Origin: Pseudarthrobacter chlorophenolicus A6 | Lineage (GTDB): Bacteria; Actinomycetota; Actinomycetes; Actinomycetales; Micrococcaceae | Assembly (NCBI RefSeq): GCF_000022025.1 | Contig: NC_011886.1 | Span: 1,560,980 to 1,624,979, forward strand | Direction of reading: 5' to 3' | Length of the DNA stretch: 64,000 nt | Shown here: in pieces, positions 36,624-44,497 of the stretch | How the letters are laid out: every line of letters begins with the position of its first letter | Numbering within the stretch: position 1 is the stretch's first letter | Position numbers and translations under genes: made by a program | Notes under the pieces: generated by a model | What the model was told of the DNA's origin: nothing | Database searches by the model: none | What the model saw: only the letters and a program-made list of their open reading frames with translations

Positions 36624-37151
36624 ATGGCTGATCCGGCACGTGCTGCCAAGTTGGCGCAGCGGATTAAGGTTGTTGTTGCTGAGGCTCTTGGCCGGAAGGT
36701 CAAGGATCCGCGGCTTGAGGGTGTCACCGTGACTGATGCCCGCGTGACCAACGACCTGCAGCACGCCACCGTGTACTACACGGTCTTCGGCGACGAGACC
36801 GCCCACGCCGACGCTGCCAAGGGCCTGGAGAAGGCCAAAGGCGTCCTGCGGCAGGAAGTCGGCCGCAACATCACCGTCCGGCTGACGCCGACCCTGGAGT
36901 TTGTCGCCGACCAGATCCCTGTGGTGGCTTCCAACCTGGAGGAACTGCTGCGGGAAGCCAGGAAGCGCGACGCCGAGGTGGCCGCCCTGGCTGCCACCGC
37001 CAAGCACGCAGGGGAGGCCGATCCCTACAAGAGCGATGCTCCCGAGGACGTTGACATTGACGAAGACGACTTCGACGAAGAGGACATTGACCTCGCCGGC
37101 GACGATGACATCGATGAAGACGCCAACAAGGACGCGGACAGCAGCAAGTAA
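36624..37151 (+). CDS. rbfA: Ribosome-binding factor A with acidic tail
   Basis: 175 residues, preceded by AGGAGG. Cold-shock and 30S-maturation factor: KH-like core in residues 1-125 (RIKVVVAEALGRKVKDPRLEG, VTDARVTNDLQHATVYYTVFG, RLTPTLEFVADQ). The last ~35 residues are almost entirely Asp and Glu, an acidic extension beyond the roughly 120-residue minimal protein and common in Actinobacteria. Last gene of the infB cluster here; truB, usually next, is displaced 3.6 kb downstream. Confidence 0.94.
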   Translation: MADPARAAKLAQRIKVVVAEALGRKVKDPRLEGVTVTDARVTNDLQHATVYYTVFGDETAHADAAKGLEKAKGVLRQEVGRNITVRLTPTLEFVADQIPVVASNLEELLREARKRDAEVAALAATAKHAGEADPYKSDAPEDVDIDEDDFDEEDIDLAGDDDIDEDANKDADSSK

Positions 37152-37166
37152 CGCCTGACCGCAGCC

Positions 37167-37205
37167 GCAGGCCCGGACTGACAACCACCGTCAGTCCGGG
37201 CCTGC
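37167..37205. terminator. Strong hairpin terminator after rbfA
   Basis: A perfect 16-bp stem: GCAGGCCCGGACTGAC (37167-37182) pairs with 37190-37205 around a 7-nt loop; CTTTC follows at 37210-37214. It sits between convergent genes (rbfA and the ScyD-like gene) and could serve both. Confidence 0.75.
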
Positions 37206-37235
37206 TGCGCTTTCAAAAGATGGCCTGCTGCCTGC

Positions 37236-38396
37236 TTAGCGGATACTGGCCTTGATGAGCTTGCCGGTCGCCGGCGGAGGGCCGGCAGGGGGTTCAGGCC
37301 CCAACATTGCCGGCAGTACATCCGTGGTGGCGTACAGCGTCCGCCCTTGGATCTCCACATCTGCCGGCTGGTTGACCGCGAGGAACTCGGTGCGGTGCCC
37401 CTTGCCTGCATGGAACTTCAGGATTTGGTTGCCGAACAGCGACGCGGCATATACGTCTCCGTTGTCCGCCACAGCCAGGCCCGTGGGGCTCAGGATGTAG
37501 TCAACCCAGACCTTCGTCCTGCCGTTCCACGGGTTGATCCGGAAAATCGCACCCCGGTCACCAAGGGCCGGGCTCTCCGGGCCGCCCGGAAGCGAAGACA
37601 CGTACAGCCAGCCGTCCGGGCCGATTTCCACGTCTGTGGGAACAGGTTCGAAGGCGTATTCGTGTCCCGCGACGCAGGCGGGCACGCCGAGGCCGCCCTC
37701 CGCCTCCGGACGGGCAGCAGCTTCAGGAATGACGGTTGGCCGCGGCGGCAGGACGGCCAAGGTGGAAATCTCGCCGGACCGCAGGTTGACCGTGAGGATG
37801 GCGTTCATTCCGGCGTCAGCCACGTAGGCGGTATTGCCCTGGACAGCCAGTGCGTAGGGGTGGGAGTCGACGGTGCCCGTGTAGCGGGCAGGAGCAGGCG
37901 ACTCCTTGGGCCACTGTTGCAGGCATGCGTCGCTGACGTCGTCACCGAAGCCGTACTCCTGGTTGCCGTCAGGGTTCTCTTCCCGCTCGTAGTCGGCGAA
38001 GTTGGCGATGGTCCTGACATCCCCGTTCGGGCTGATGGCCTCCAGGTAGCCCTCGAGGTTCTCCGGCTTGCCCAGCCCGGCACCGGTGCTTTCCAGGAAG
38101 AACGTTGTGGCACCGCGGGTGTCCACCCCTGCCACGTCCCACCCTGGCTTGGGACTGGTGTAGACATCGTCGACGGTGCCGCCCCGGTTGACCCGGCTCA
38201 GCTTGCCGGCAAAGTCCTGGCTGACGTAAATCGATTTCGCTGTCCCGAGGGCCAGGTGCAAGGGCGTGGCCAAGCCGGTGGCAACTTCGTCCGGTTTGAC
38301 GTCGTCACCGCCCTTGTCCGATGCTGTCGACGGGCTGGCTGGGGCAAACGCCACTACAGCCGCCACGAAACCAATAATGGTGATCTTCTTATTCAT
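37236..38396 (-). CDS. ScyD/ScyE-family secreted beta-propeller-like protein
   Basis: 386 residues from ATG 38396; the upstream frame to 38498 lacks coding character. N-terminal signal peptide (MNKKITIIGFVAAVVAFAPA) with cleavage near the Ala-rich stretch. The rest has repeated strand blades with Asp/Gly turns (VEIGPDGWLYVSSLPGGP, VADNGDVYAASLFGNQI), as in NHL/SMP-30-like six-blade propellers. Related ScyD/ScyE proteins occur in scytonemin gene clusters of cyanobacteria, but in Actinobacteria no function is known. Probably extracellular. Monocistronic, with a 180-bp divergent promoter region shared with the deaminase gene. Confidence 0.8.
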   Translation of the reverse strand: MNKKITIIGFVAAVVAFAPASPSTASDKGGDDVKPDEVATGLATPLHLALGTAKSIYVSQDFAGKLSRVNRGGTVDDVYTSPKPGWDVAGVDTRGATTFFLESTGAGLGKPENLEGYLEAISPNGDVRTIANFADYEREENPDGNQEYGFGDDVSDACLQQWPKESPAPARYTGTVDSHPYALAVQGNTAYVADAGMNAILTVNLRSGEISTLAVLPPRPTVIPEAAARPEAEGGLGVPACVAGHEYAFEPVPTDVEIGPDGWLYVSSLPGGPESPALGDRGAIFRINPWNGRTKVWVDYILSPTGLAVADNGDVYAASLFGNQILKFHAGKGHRTEFLAVNQPADVEIQGRTLYATTDVLPAMLGPEPPAGPPPATGKLIKASIR

Positions 38397-38576
38397 TGTG
38401 GGTACTCCGGGTGCGTGCCCTTTGCGGGCCGGATAGGAAGCCTCCCAAGAGGCAAAAAATGCGGACCCCCGCGGGCAAGGATATGCCTGCAGCGCCATGA
38501 TGTCATCGGTACTTTCCCCCTAAAACGGACCCCATTTTCATCGCCTTACGGCCGGCCGCATGGCTAGGATCGAGCT

Positions 38577-39062
38577 ATGACCACGGCGCCTGAGCAGAAC
38601 AGCCCTTCCCGCTACCTTCAGCAGGCCGTGGGCCTGGCAACGGACAACGTGGACCGCGGCGGCGGCCCGTTCGGCGCTGTGGTGGTGACCGCCGACGGGC
38701 GGGTCTTCGAAGGCGTCAACCGCGTCACCCTCGACAACGACCCCACCGCCCACGCCGAAGTAGTGGCCATCCGGGCTGCAGCTGCGGGAACGGCGAACTT
38801 CAACCTGCAGGGCGCGGTCCTCTACGCGAGCTGCGAGCCTTGCCCGCTGTGCCTCGCCTCGGCGCTCTGGGCCCGGATCGACCGCGTTTATTTCGCAGCA
38901 GACCGCCACGGTGCTGCCGCTGCCGGATTCGACGACGCGCTGTTCTATGAGTACTTCGACGGTTCACGCACGGACCTCATGCCTGTCACCCGTGGTGACC
39001 TCCCGGCGTCGGACGCCCCCTTCAAGGCGTGGGGCGCCAACACGGAACGGACGGAGTACTGA
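38577..39062 (+). CDS. Nucleoside/guanine deaminase (CDA fold)
   Basis: 161 residues. Cytidine/deoxycytidylate-deaminase fold with zinc ligands H59 (HAE, with E61 as proton shuttle), C89 and C92 (PCPLC). Spacing, length and the C-terminal helix with a terminal aromatic residue fit guanine deaminase (GuaD, B. subtilis type) better than tRNA adenosine deaminase TadA. It would hydrolyse guanine to xanthine and ammonia in purine salvage. The next gene starts 1 bp after its stop. Confidence 0.83.
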   Translation: MTTAPEQNSPSRYLQQAVGLATDNVDRGGGPFGAVVVTADGRVFEGVNRVTLDNDPTAHAEVVAIRAAAAGTANFNLQGAVLYASCEPCPLCLASALWARIDRVYFAADRHGAAAAGFDDALFYEYFDGSRTDLMPVTRGDLPASDAPFKAWGANTERTEY

Positions 39063-39063
39063 C

Positions 39064-39501
39064 GTGGAAACCACACTCATGGCCTGTCCCGCGTGCGGCA
39101 AGACCAACAGGATTCCGGCACAGGCTGCGGGCAGGCCCCGTTGCGGCAACTGCAAGGCCGGGCTGCCATGGATCGTGGACGCGGGAGACGCCGATTTTGG
39201 CCGCGTCGCCGAAGAGTCCCCGGTACCCGTGCTCGTGGACTTCTGGGCCGCTTGGTGCGGCCCGTGCCGCATGGTCAGCCCGGTACTGGACAAGCTGGCG
39301 CGGGAGCGGCCGGGCGCGATCAAGCTCGTCAAGGTGGACGTGGACAAGTCGCCGGCGCTGTCCCGCAGGTTCGACGTCCAGGCCATCCCCACGCTGATGG
39401 TGCTGGTGGACGGCAAGGTGGCCGCGCGACAGGCCGGCGCCGCTCCTGCCGATGCGCTGCGGTCCTGGCTGGATAAGGCCCTGTCCGGAGCCGGCCGCTA
39501 A
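39064..39501 (+). CDS. Thioredoxin with N-terminal zinc ribbon (thioredoxin 2 type)
   Basis: 145 residues from GTG 39064 (GGAG 7 bp upstream); ATG 39079 would still keep the whole zinc ribbon. Two CxxC pairs (C8/C11 and C27/C30) form a zinc-binding module as in E. coli Trx2, followed by a standard thioredoxin domain with active site W64-C-G-P-C68 and cis-Pro in QAIPT. It reduces disulfides in the cytoplasm; the zinc ribbon in Trx2 responds to oxidative stress. The stop overlaps the stop of the convergent aminotransferase by 4 bp. Confidence 0.9.
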   Translation: METTLMACPACGKTNRIPAQAAGRPRCGNCKAGLPWIVDAGDADFGRVAEESPVPVLVDFWAAWCGPCRMVSPVLDKLARERPGAIKLVKVDVDKSPALSRRFDVQAIPTLMVLVDGKVAARQAGAAPADALRSWLDKALSGAGR

Positions 39502-40682
39502 CGGGCCTGCAAGCCGCCACCCGAACGCGCCGGGAGCCTTGACAGGCCATCCAGCAGGTCCTGCTGCCTGCCGCAGAGGGCAATCCGCACCCAGCCTTCG
39601 CCGATGGAACCGAACGCCGTGCCGGGAGCCAGCGCAACGCCGGAATCGGCCAGGAAGCGGCGCACCCACTGCCGGACGTCCCCGCCGCTGGCGTGGGACA
39701 TGTCTGCCCACAGGTAGAACGCACCCTGGGCCTGCAGGTAGGGGATGTTCTTGCCGTCGAGGACTGCGGAGGCGGCGTCCCGATTGGACCGGTAATGCCG
39801 GTGGGCGTGCTCCACGTAGTCCTGCGGCCCGGTCAAGGCCGCCAGCGCCGCGTATTGGGAAGGTGCGGCGACGCAGGACACGATCGATTCCATGACGTTG
39901 TCCATCTGCTGCTGCAGCCCCGGGGGGCAGATGAGCGCTCCGATCCGCAGCCCCGTCAGGCCGTACGTCTTGGACAGTGTCAGGGAGGTGAAGACGCGCG
40001 CCTCATCCGGTGTACCGCCGTCGTACCGGGCCGGACTGACGTGCTGCACATCGTAGGTGAACGCCTCGTAGCATTCGTCTGAAATGACCCACAGATCGTG
40101 CCGGCGGGCAAGCTCCATCAGTTCCCGGACCGAGCCCTCACTGAGGACGGCGCCGAGCGGGTTGGAGGGGGAGTTCAGCACCAGCACCCGGGTCCTGGCC
40201 GTGATCAGGGCCTCGATGTCCGCCGTACGCGGCTGGAAGCCGTGGTCCGGGTACAGCGGGTAGCCAACGGGTTCGGCGCCCAGCAGCCGGCTGGTCATCG
40301 CAAAGGTGGGGTAGCCGGGATTCGGTATCAGGATCCCGTCACCGGGGGACAGCAGCAGGCTCATGGCAAAGTGCAGGCCCTGCTGGGCCCCGGAGACCAC
40401 GTAGACCCTGTCGGCGCCCACGTCGACGCCCTGTTCTTCGCGGAACCTCGCTGCGAACGCCTCCCTGAGGGCGGGAAGCCCGGCGTTCGGCGTGTAGTTC
40501 GTCTCGTCCCGGTCCAGGCAGGCCATCCCGGCGTCCAGGACGTGGCGGGGGAGTGCGAAGCCGGGCTCGCCGATGCTGAGTACCAGTGCACCGGGGGTGC
40601 GCCACGCAGCCTCGGTGATCTCGCGGATCTGGTTGACGGGCACGTCGCGGACATGGGCGGCAAGCTCAGGCATGCCAGCCAT
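39498..40682 (-). CDS. PLP-dependent class I/II aminotransferase
   Basis: 394 residues from ATG 40682; ATG 40673 gives better spacing from AGG. The minus-strand frame upstream (to 42212) is only antisense to truB. Fold-type I aminotransferase of the AspC/DapL-like group: SIGEPGFALP near the N-terminus, NPGYPTF, VLNSPSNPLG (cofactor Asn), ISDECYEAF (PLP-ring Asp), Schiff-base lysine in TLSKTYGLTGLRIG, and substrate-carboxylate Arg in GWVRIALCG. The amino donor is not predictable; a general aspartate/aromatic/alanine transaminase is likely. Divergent from truB. Confidence 0.87.
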   Translation of the reverse strand: MAGMPELAAHVRDVPVNQIREITEAAWRTPGALVLSIGEPGFALPRHVLDAGMACLDRDETNYTPNAGLPALREAFAARFREEQGVDVGADRVYVVSGAQQGLHFAMSLLLSPGDGILIPNPGYPTFAMTSRLLGAEPVGYPLYPDHGFQPRTADIEALITARTRVLVLNSPSNPLGAVLSEGSVRELMELARRHDLWVISDECYEAFTYDVQHVSPARYDGGTPDEARVFTSLTLSKTYGLTGLRIGALICPPGLQQQMDNVMESIVSCVAAPSQYAALAALTGPQDYVEHAHRHYRSNRDAASAVLDGKNIPYLQAQGAFYLWADMSHASGGDVRQWVRRFLADSGVALAPGTAFGSIGEGWVRIALCGRQQDLLDGLSRLPARSGGGLQAR

Positions 40683-40751
40683 CCTAGCGCTGCCACCGGG
40701 CAGGGACGGGCGTGCGCTGTGCCCCCAACCAGCGCCGATATACTGGTAGGC

Positions 40752-41687
40752 GTGCTTTCTGGACTGGTGATAGTGGACAAGCCGCAGGGATGGACCAGCC
40801 ATGATGTGGTTGGCCGGATGCGGCGCATCGCGGGGACCCGGAAAGTGGGCCACGCCGGCACGCTTGATCCCATGGCCACGGGCGTACTGGTGGTCGGCAT
40901 CAACAAAGCCACCCGCCTGCTCACCTATATCGTGGGAACGTCCAAGACCTACACGGCCACCATCCGCCTGGGCCAGTCCACAGTGACGGACGACGCCGAA
41001 GGGGACGTTATTGCCTCGGCCGGCACGTCCGCGGTGGCAGAGCAGGCCATCCACGACGGCGTCGCGGCGCTCACCGGCGGCATCGAGCAGGTGCCCAGCA
41101 GCGTCAGCGCCATCAAGGTCAACGGCGAACGCGCCTACGCCCGGGTGCGCTCCGGTGAGGATGTGAAGCTCGCCGCCAGGCCCGTCACCATCCACAGGTT
41201 CGAAGTGCACGCCATCCGCCGCGACGCCGGGGCCGACGTGATCGATATCGATGTAACCGTCGAGTGCTCCTCGGGTACCTACATCCGCGCCCTCGCCCGC
41301 GACCTGGGCAACGGCCTTGGCGTGGGGGGACACCTCACGGCCCTCCGCCGGACCCACGTTGGCCCGTACTCCCTGGAGCAGGCCCGCACGCTGGAACAGC
41401 TCGCCGAAGAGCTGGACGTGCTGGAAATGTCCCAGGCCGCCCGGGCGCTTATGCCCAACCGCGAGTTGAGCGCCGAGGAAACCACTGAAATTTCCTATGG
41501 CCGCCGGATTGCGGCCGGGGCGGCCCCGGGAAGCCCTGGTGCCGCCACCGCCGACCACCCCGCAGCCGCCTTCGCTCCCGACGGGAGCCTGGTGGCACTG
41601 CTGGCGGACAGCGGGAACTACGCCAAGCCGGTCCTGGTGTTCGCTCCAGGCAACGGCAACACCGCTGCGGCCGGCGGGGAGGCCTGA
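40752..41687 (+). CDS. truB: tRNA pseudouridine(55) synthase
   Basis: 311 residues from GTG 40752 (GGTAGG upstream, and TATACT at 40739-40744 as a probable -10). Catalytic aspartate D39 lies in GTLDPMATG, preceded by VDKPQGWTSHDVV. It makes pseudouridine 55 in the T-loop of all tRNAs. The C-terminal extension (after about 235) is the actinobacterial PUA-like region. Followed with no gap by a small membrane protein gene. Confidence 0.94.
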   Translation: MLSGLVIVDKPQGWTSHDVVGRMRRIAGTRKVGHAGTLDPMATGVLVVGINKATRLLTYIVGTSKTYTATIRLGQSTVTDDAEGDVIASAGTSAVAEQAIHDGVAALTGGIEQVPSSVSAIKVNGERAYARVRSGEDVKLAARPVTIHRFEVHAIRRDAGADVIDIDVTVECSSGTYIRALARDLGNGLGVGGHLTALRRTHVGPYSLEQARTLEQLAEELDVLEMSQAARALMPNRELSAEETTEISYGRRIAAGAAPGSPGAATADHPAAAFAPDGSLVALLADSGNYAKPVLVFAPGNGNTAAAGGEA

Positions 41688-42041
41688 GTGGACGCGTATT
41701 TCTACATCATCCTGGCCATTGGACTCCTCTCCACCATCATCTGCCTGGCCGCGGGCATCATGAAGAAGGCGCCCAACGACGCCACCATCCTGTCCGTCGC
41801 GGCAGTGGAGGTGGCCCTGGTGGTCTACCTGGTGGGGTCGATCATCAGGGTCATCGCCGGCGAACCCATTGCCGGGGAAGCCTGGGAGTTCTGGGGTTAC
41901 CTGGTAACTGCCATGCTGCTGCCCCCGGCCGCCGTCTACTGGTCCATCCTGGAACGGACCCGATGGAGCAACTTCGTCCTTGCCGCCGTCGGCGTGACCG
42001 CCCTGGTGATGGCCGCCCGAATGAACCAGATCTGGTACTGA
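41688..42041 (+). CDS. Small integral membrane protein, four predicted helices
   Basis: 117 residues starting at the GTG that directly follows the truB stop. Four hydrophobic segments: 4-24, 36-58, 67-85 and 94-112, with the polar loops short. No recognised domain, but the truB-adjacent location is shared by related actinobacteria to my knowledge. Function unknown. Confidence 0.72.
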   Translation: MDAYFYIILAIGLLSTIICLAAGIMKKAPNDATILSVAAVEVALVVYLVGSIIRVIAGEPIAGEAWEFWGYLVTAMLLPPAAVYWSILERTRWSNFVLAAVGVTALVMAARMNQIWY

Positions 42042-42042
42042 A

Positions 42043-42549
42043 GTGGAAGAAGCACGCAACGTGAATGACCAGCACCCACAGTCCGCCGACGCTTCGCTGG
42101 GAGACCAGGGCGGCACGAACACGGCGCGCACCGGCGCCAAGGGCAACACCCGCAATACCGGTCCGGGCCGGCTGCTGATTGCCGTGTACGCCGTCTTCGC
42201 CATCTCCGCCACCGCCCGCGCCGGCTACCAGATCCTTACCAAGTTTTCCGATGCCCCTGTGGCCTACCTGCTGTCCGCCTTCGCAGCGCTGGTGTACGCC
42301 GTGGCCACGGTGTCGCTGGCCAAGGCGGGGAGCACCTGGTTCAAGGTCTCCGTGGCGGCAGTCCTGGTGGAGCTGGTGGGCGTTGTGGTGGTGGGTTCCC
42401 TCAGCATCTTCGATTCCGTGGCGTTCCCGCATGAAACCGTCTGGTCCCTGTTTGGCCGCGGCTACGGGTTCATCCCGCTGATCCTCCCGGTCCTTGGCCT
42501 GGTATGGCTCTACCGGCGCCGGCCCTCGCTGGGAAAAGCGGACCGGTGA
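42043..42549 (+). CDS. Integral membrane protein of unknown function
   Basis: 168 residues from GTG 42043; GTG 42061, with GGAAG upstream, may be the true start. About 38 polar N-terminal residues rich in Asn, Thr, Gln and Gly, then four membrane segments (LLIAVYAVFAISATARAG, VAYLLSAFAALVYAVATV, VSVAAVLVELVGVVVVGSL, YGFIPLILPVLGLVWLY) and a basic tail. No known family. Likely cotranscribed with truB and the preceding membrane gene. Confidence 0.72.
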   Translation: MEEARNVNDQHPQSADASLGDQGGTNTARTGAKGNTRNTGPGRLLIAVYAVFAISATARAGYQILTKFSDAPVAYLLSAFAALVYAVATVSLAKAGSTWFKVSVAAVLVELVGVVVVGSLSIFDSVAFPHETVWSLFGRGYGFIPLILPVLGLVWLYRRRPSLGKADR

Positions 42550-42571
42550 ATGCGGGTAACCTTGAAGAGTT

Positions 42572-42592
42572 CCGCGGCCGGGATGGCCGCGG
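42572..42592 (+). terminator. GC hairpin before ribF
   Basis: CCGCGGCC and GGCCGCGG form a perfect 8-bp stem with a 5-nt loop in the 78-bp spacer. No U-run. It may be an attenuator or weak terminator between the membrane genes and ribF. Confidence 0.35.
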
Positions 42593-42627
42593 ATCATTGA
42601 TGCTGCAGGCAGTTTAAGGCGAGGTTG

Positions 42628-43611
42628 ATGGTCTACATCTGGCACGATCCGTCCGAGGTCCCGGCGGACTTTGGCCCATCCGTTGTCACCTTTGGCAACT
42701 TCGACGGCGTTCACCGCGGGCACCAGCAGGTTCTGTCCCAACTGATCCGTTCCGCCAGGCTGACGCACTCCAAAGCCGTAGCCGTCACGTTCGATCCGCA
42801 CCCGGCCGTCATCCACCGCCCGGAGAGCGCCCCCCGCCTGATCATGGGCCTGGAGGACAAACTCGAAGCCCTCGGCGAGCTGGGCCTGGACGCCATCCTG
42901 GTGGTTAAATATTCACTCGACCTCGCCAGCCTTACGGCAGAGGAATTCGTGGAGCAGTACCTGGTGGACTGCCTGCACGCCAGCCACGTGGTCATTGGCC
43001 ATGATGCCCGGTTCGGCCGCGGCAACTCCGGGGACCTGGAAACCATGAAGGCACTGGGCGGGAAGTTCGGCTTCGAAGTCCAGGTCATCAGCGAGTTCGG
43101 CTCCGAGGGTTACCCGCTGCATGACGACGACGGCACGGACCGCCGCTGCTCCTCCACCTGGGTGCGCGAAGCACTGCAGGAAGGCGACGTTGCCACGGCG
43201 GCGGAGGTGCTGGGCAGGGCGCACCGGATGCGCGGCGAAGTAGTCCACGGCGCAGCCCGCGGCCGCGCCCTCGGGTTCCCCACGGCGAACCTGGCCAGCG
43301 ACTCCACCGGCCTGATTCCGGCAGACGGCATCTACGCCGGCTGGCTCGTGGACGAGGCCGGAAAACGCTGGCCGGCGGCCATTTCCGTTGGCTCCAACCC
43401 CACGTTCGACGGCGTCAGCCGGCAGGTGGAAGCCCATGTCATCGACCGGCCCCGGGAAGCCGTGGAGGACTTCGATCTGTACGGCCAGACAGTGATCGTG
43501 GAATTCGTGGCGCGCCTGCGCGGCATGGTGGCCTACCGTGGTCCCGAAGCCCTGGTGGACCAGATGAAACTGGACGTGGTGCAGGCGCACCAGCTGCTCG
43601 CACGGCACTAG
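42628..43611 (+). CDS. ribF: Bifunctional riboflavin kinase/FAD synthetase
   Basis: 327 residues from ATG 42628 (TTG 42625 also possible). The N-terminal FMN adenylyltransferase domain has the nucleotidyltransferase motif TFGNFDGVHRGH near residue 22 and a STWVREAL segment. The C-terminal riboflavin kinase domain has GxxRGRALGFPTANL and NPTFDG. It makes FMN and then FAD, cofactors used by the acyl-CoA dehydrogenase in this window. Normal length. Confidence 0.95.
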   Translation: MVYIWHDPSEVPADFGPSVVTFGNFDGVHRGHQQVLSQLIRSARLTHSKAVAVTFDPHPAVIHRPESAPRLIMGLEDKLEALGELGLDAILVVKYSLDLASLTAEEFVEQYLVDCLHASHVVIGHDARFGRGNSGDLETMKALGGKFGFEVQVISEFGSEGYPLHDDDGTDRRCSSTWVREALQEGDVATAAEVLGRAHRMRGEVVHGAARGRALGFPTANLASDSTGLIPADGIYAGWLVDEAGKRWPAAISVGSNPTFDGVSRQVEAHVIDRPREAVEDFDLYGQTVIVEFVARLRGMVAYRGPEALVDQMKLDVVQAHQLLARH

Positions 43612-43642
43612 GACCACCCAGGAAGCACGCGAAAGGCTGTAC

Positions 43643-44497
43643 GTGTCCGTCGAGAAGAACACCCGCAAGCTGGACAAGGGAATCGTCCGCGACTTCAGCT
43701 CCCGGATGAGTTACGGCTCGTACCTTCAGCTGCCCACGCTGCTGAGTGCCCAACAGCCGGTCAGCGAGCCCGAGCACCACGATGAGCTGCTGTTCATCAT
43801 CCAGCACCAGACCACCGAGCTGTGGCTGAAGCTGGTGCTGCATGAGCTGCGCAGTGCCGCGGCGTGGCTGCGGACGGACGACCTCGGTTCGGCACTGAAG
43901 GGCATCGCCCGCGTCAAGCACATCCAGAAGACCCTCACCGAGCAGTGGTCCGTCCTCGCCACGCTCACGCCCACCGAGTACTCGCAGTTCCGCGGGTTCC
44001 TGGGGAACTCCTCGGGGTTCCAGTCGGCCCAGTACCGTGCCGTGGAGTTCGTGCTCGGCAACAAGAACCGCAAGATGCTCCCGGTCTTCGAATCCGACCC
44101 CGAAGCGCACGCCATGCTGGAGGAAGTGCTCACGGCTCCCAGCATCTACGACGAATTCCTGGCCTACCTCGCCCGCCAGGGCTTCGAGGTGCCCGAAGCC
44201 GTCCTGAACCGCGACGTTACCCGCGCCCACGAATTCACGCCCGGACTGGTTCCACTGTTCAAGTACATCTACGAGCATGCGGCAGAGAACTGGGGCGCCT
44301 ACGAGGCCTGCGAAGAGCTCGTGGACCTGGAAGACAATTTCCAGCTCTGGCGCTTCCGCCACCTGCGCACGGTGCAGCGCACCATCGGGATGAAAACGGG
44401 CACCGGCGGCTCGAGCGGGGTGGCGTTCCTGCAGAAAGCCCTGGAACTGACGTTCTTCCCGGAACTATTCGCCGTCAGGACGGAGATCGGACAATGA
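43643..44497 (+). CDS. kynA: Tryptophan 2,3-dioxygenase
   Basis: 284 residues from GTG 43643. Haem enzyme opening the indole ring of tryptophan to N-formylkynurenine. Family motifs SYGSYLQLPTLLSAQ, HDELLFIIQHQTTELWLKL (the substrate-region His and the Arg/Glu helix) and WRFRHLRTVQRTIG with the C-terminal GSSGVAFL loop are intact. The stop overlaps the kynU start. No arylformamidase gene is adjacent. Confidence 0.95.
   Translation: MSVEKNTRKLDKGIVRDFSSRMSYGSYLQLPTLLSAQQPVSEPEHHDELLFIIQHQTTELWLKLVLHELRSAAAWLRTDDLGSALKGIARVKHIQKTLTEQWSVLATLTPTEYSQFRGFLGNSSGFQSAQYRAVEFVLGNKNRKMLPVFESDPEAHAMLEEVLTAPSIYDEFLAYLARQGFEVPEAVLNRDVTRAHEFTPGLVPLFKYIYEHAAENWGAYEACEELVDLEDNFQLWRFRHLRTVQRTIGMKTGTGGSSGVAFLQKALELTFFPELFAVRTEIGQ

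Noticed and set aside
33733..36639. 968-codon open frame on the minus strand
   Set aside because: Antisense shadow of infB in GC-rich sequence; the translation is low-complexity and has no family features.
39498..42212. Start of the aminotransferase at 42212 (904 codons)
   Set aside because: The upstream part is antisense to truB and unlike any aminotransferase; the true start is about 40682.
42550..42627. FMN riboswitch before ribF
   Set aside because: The 78-bp gap is far too short and lacks the conserved FMN element; only a simple hairpin is present.
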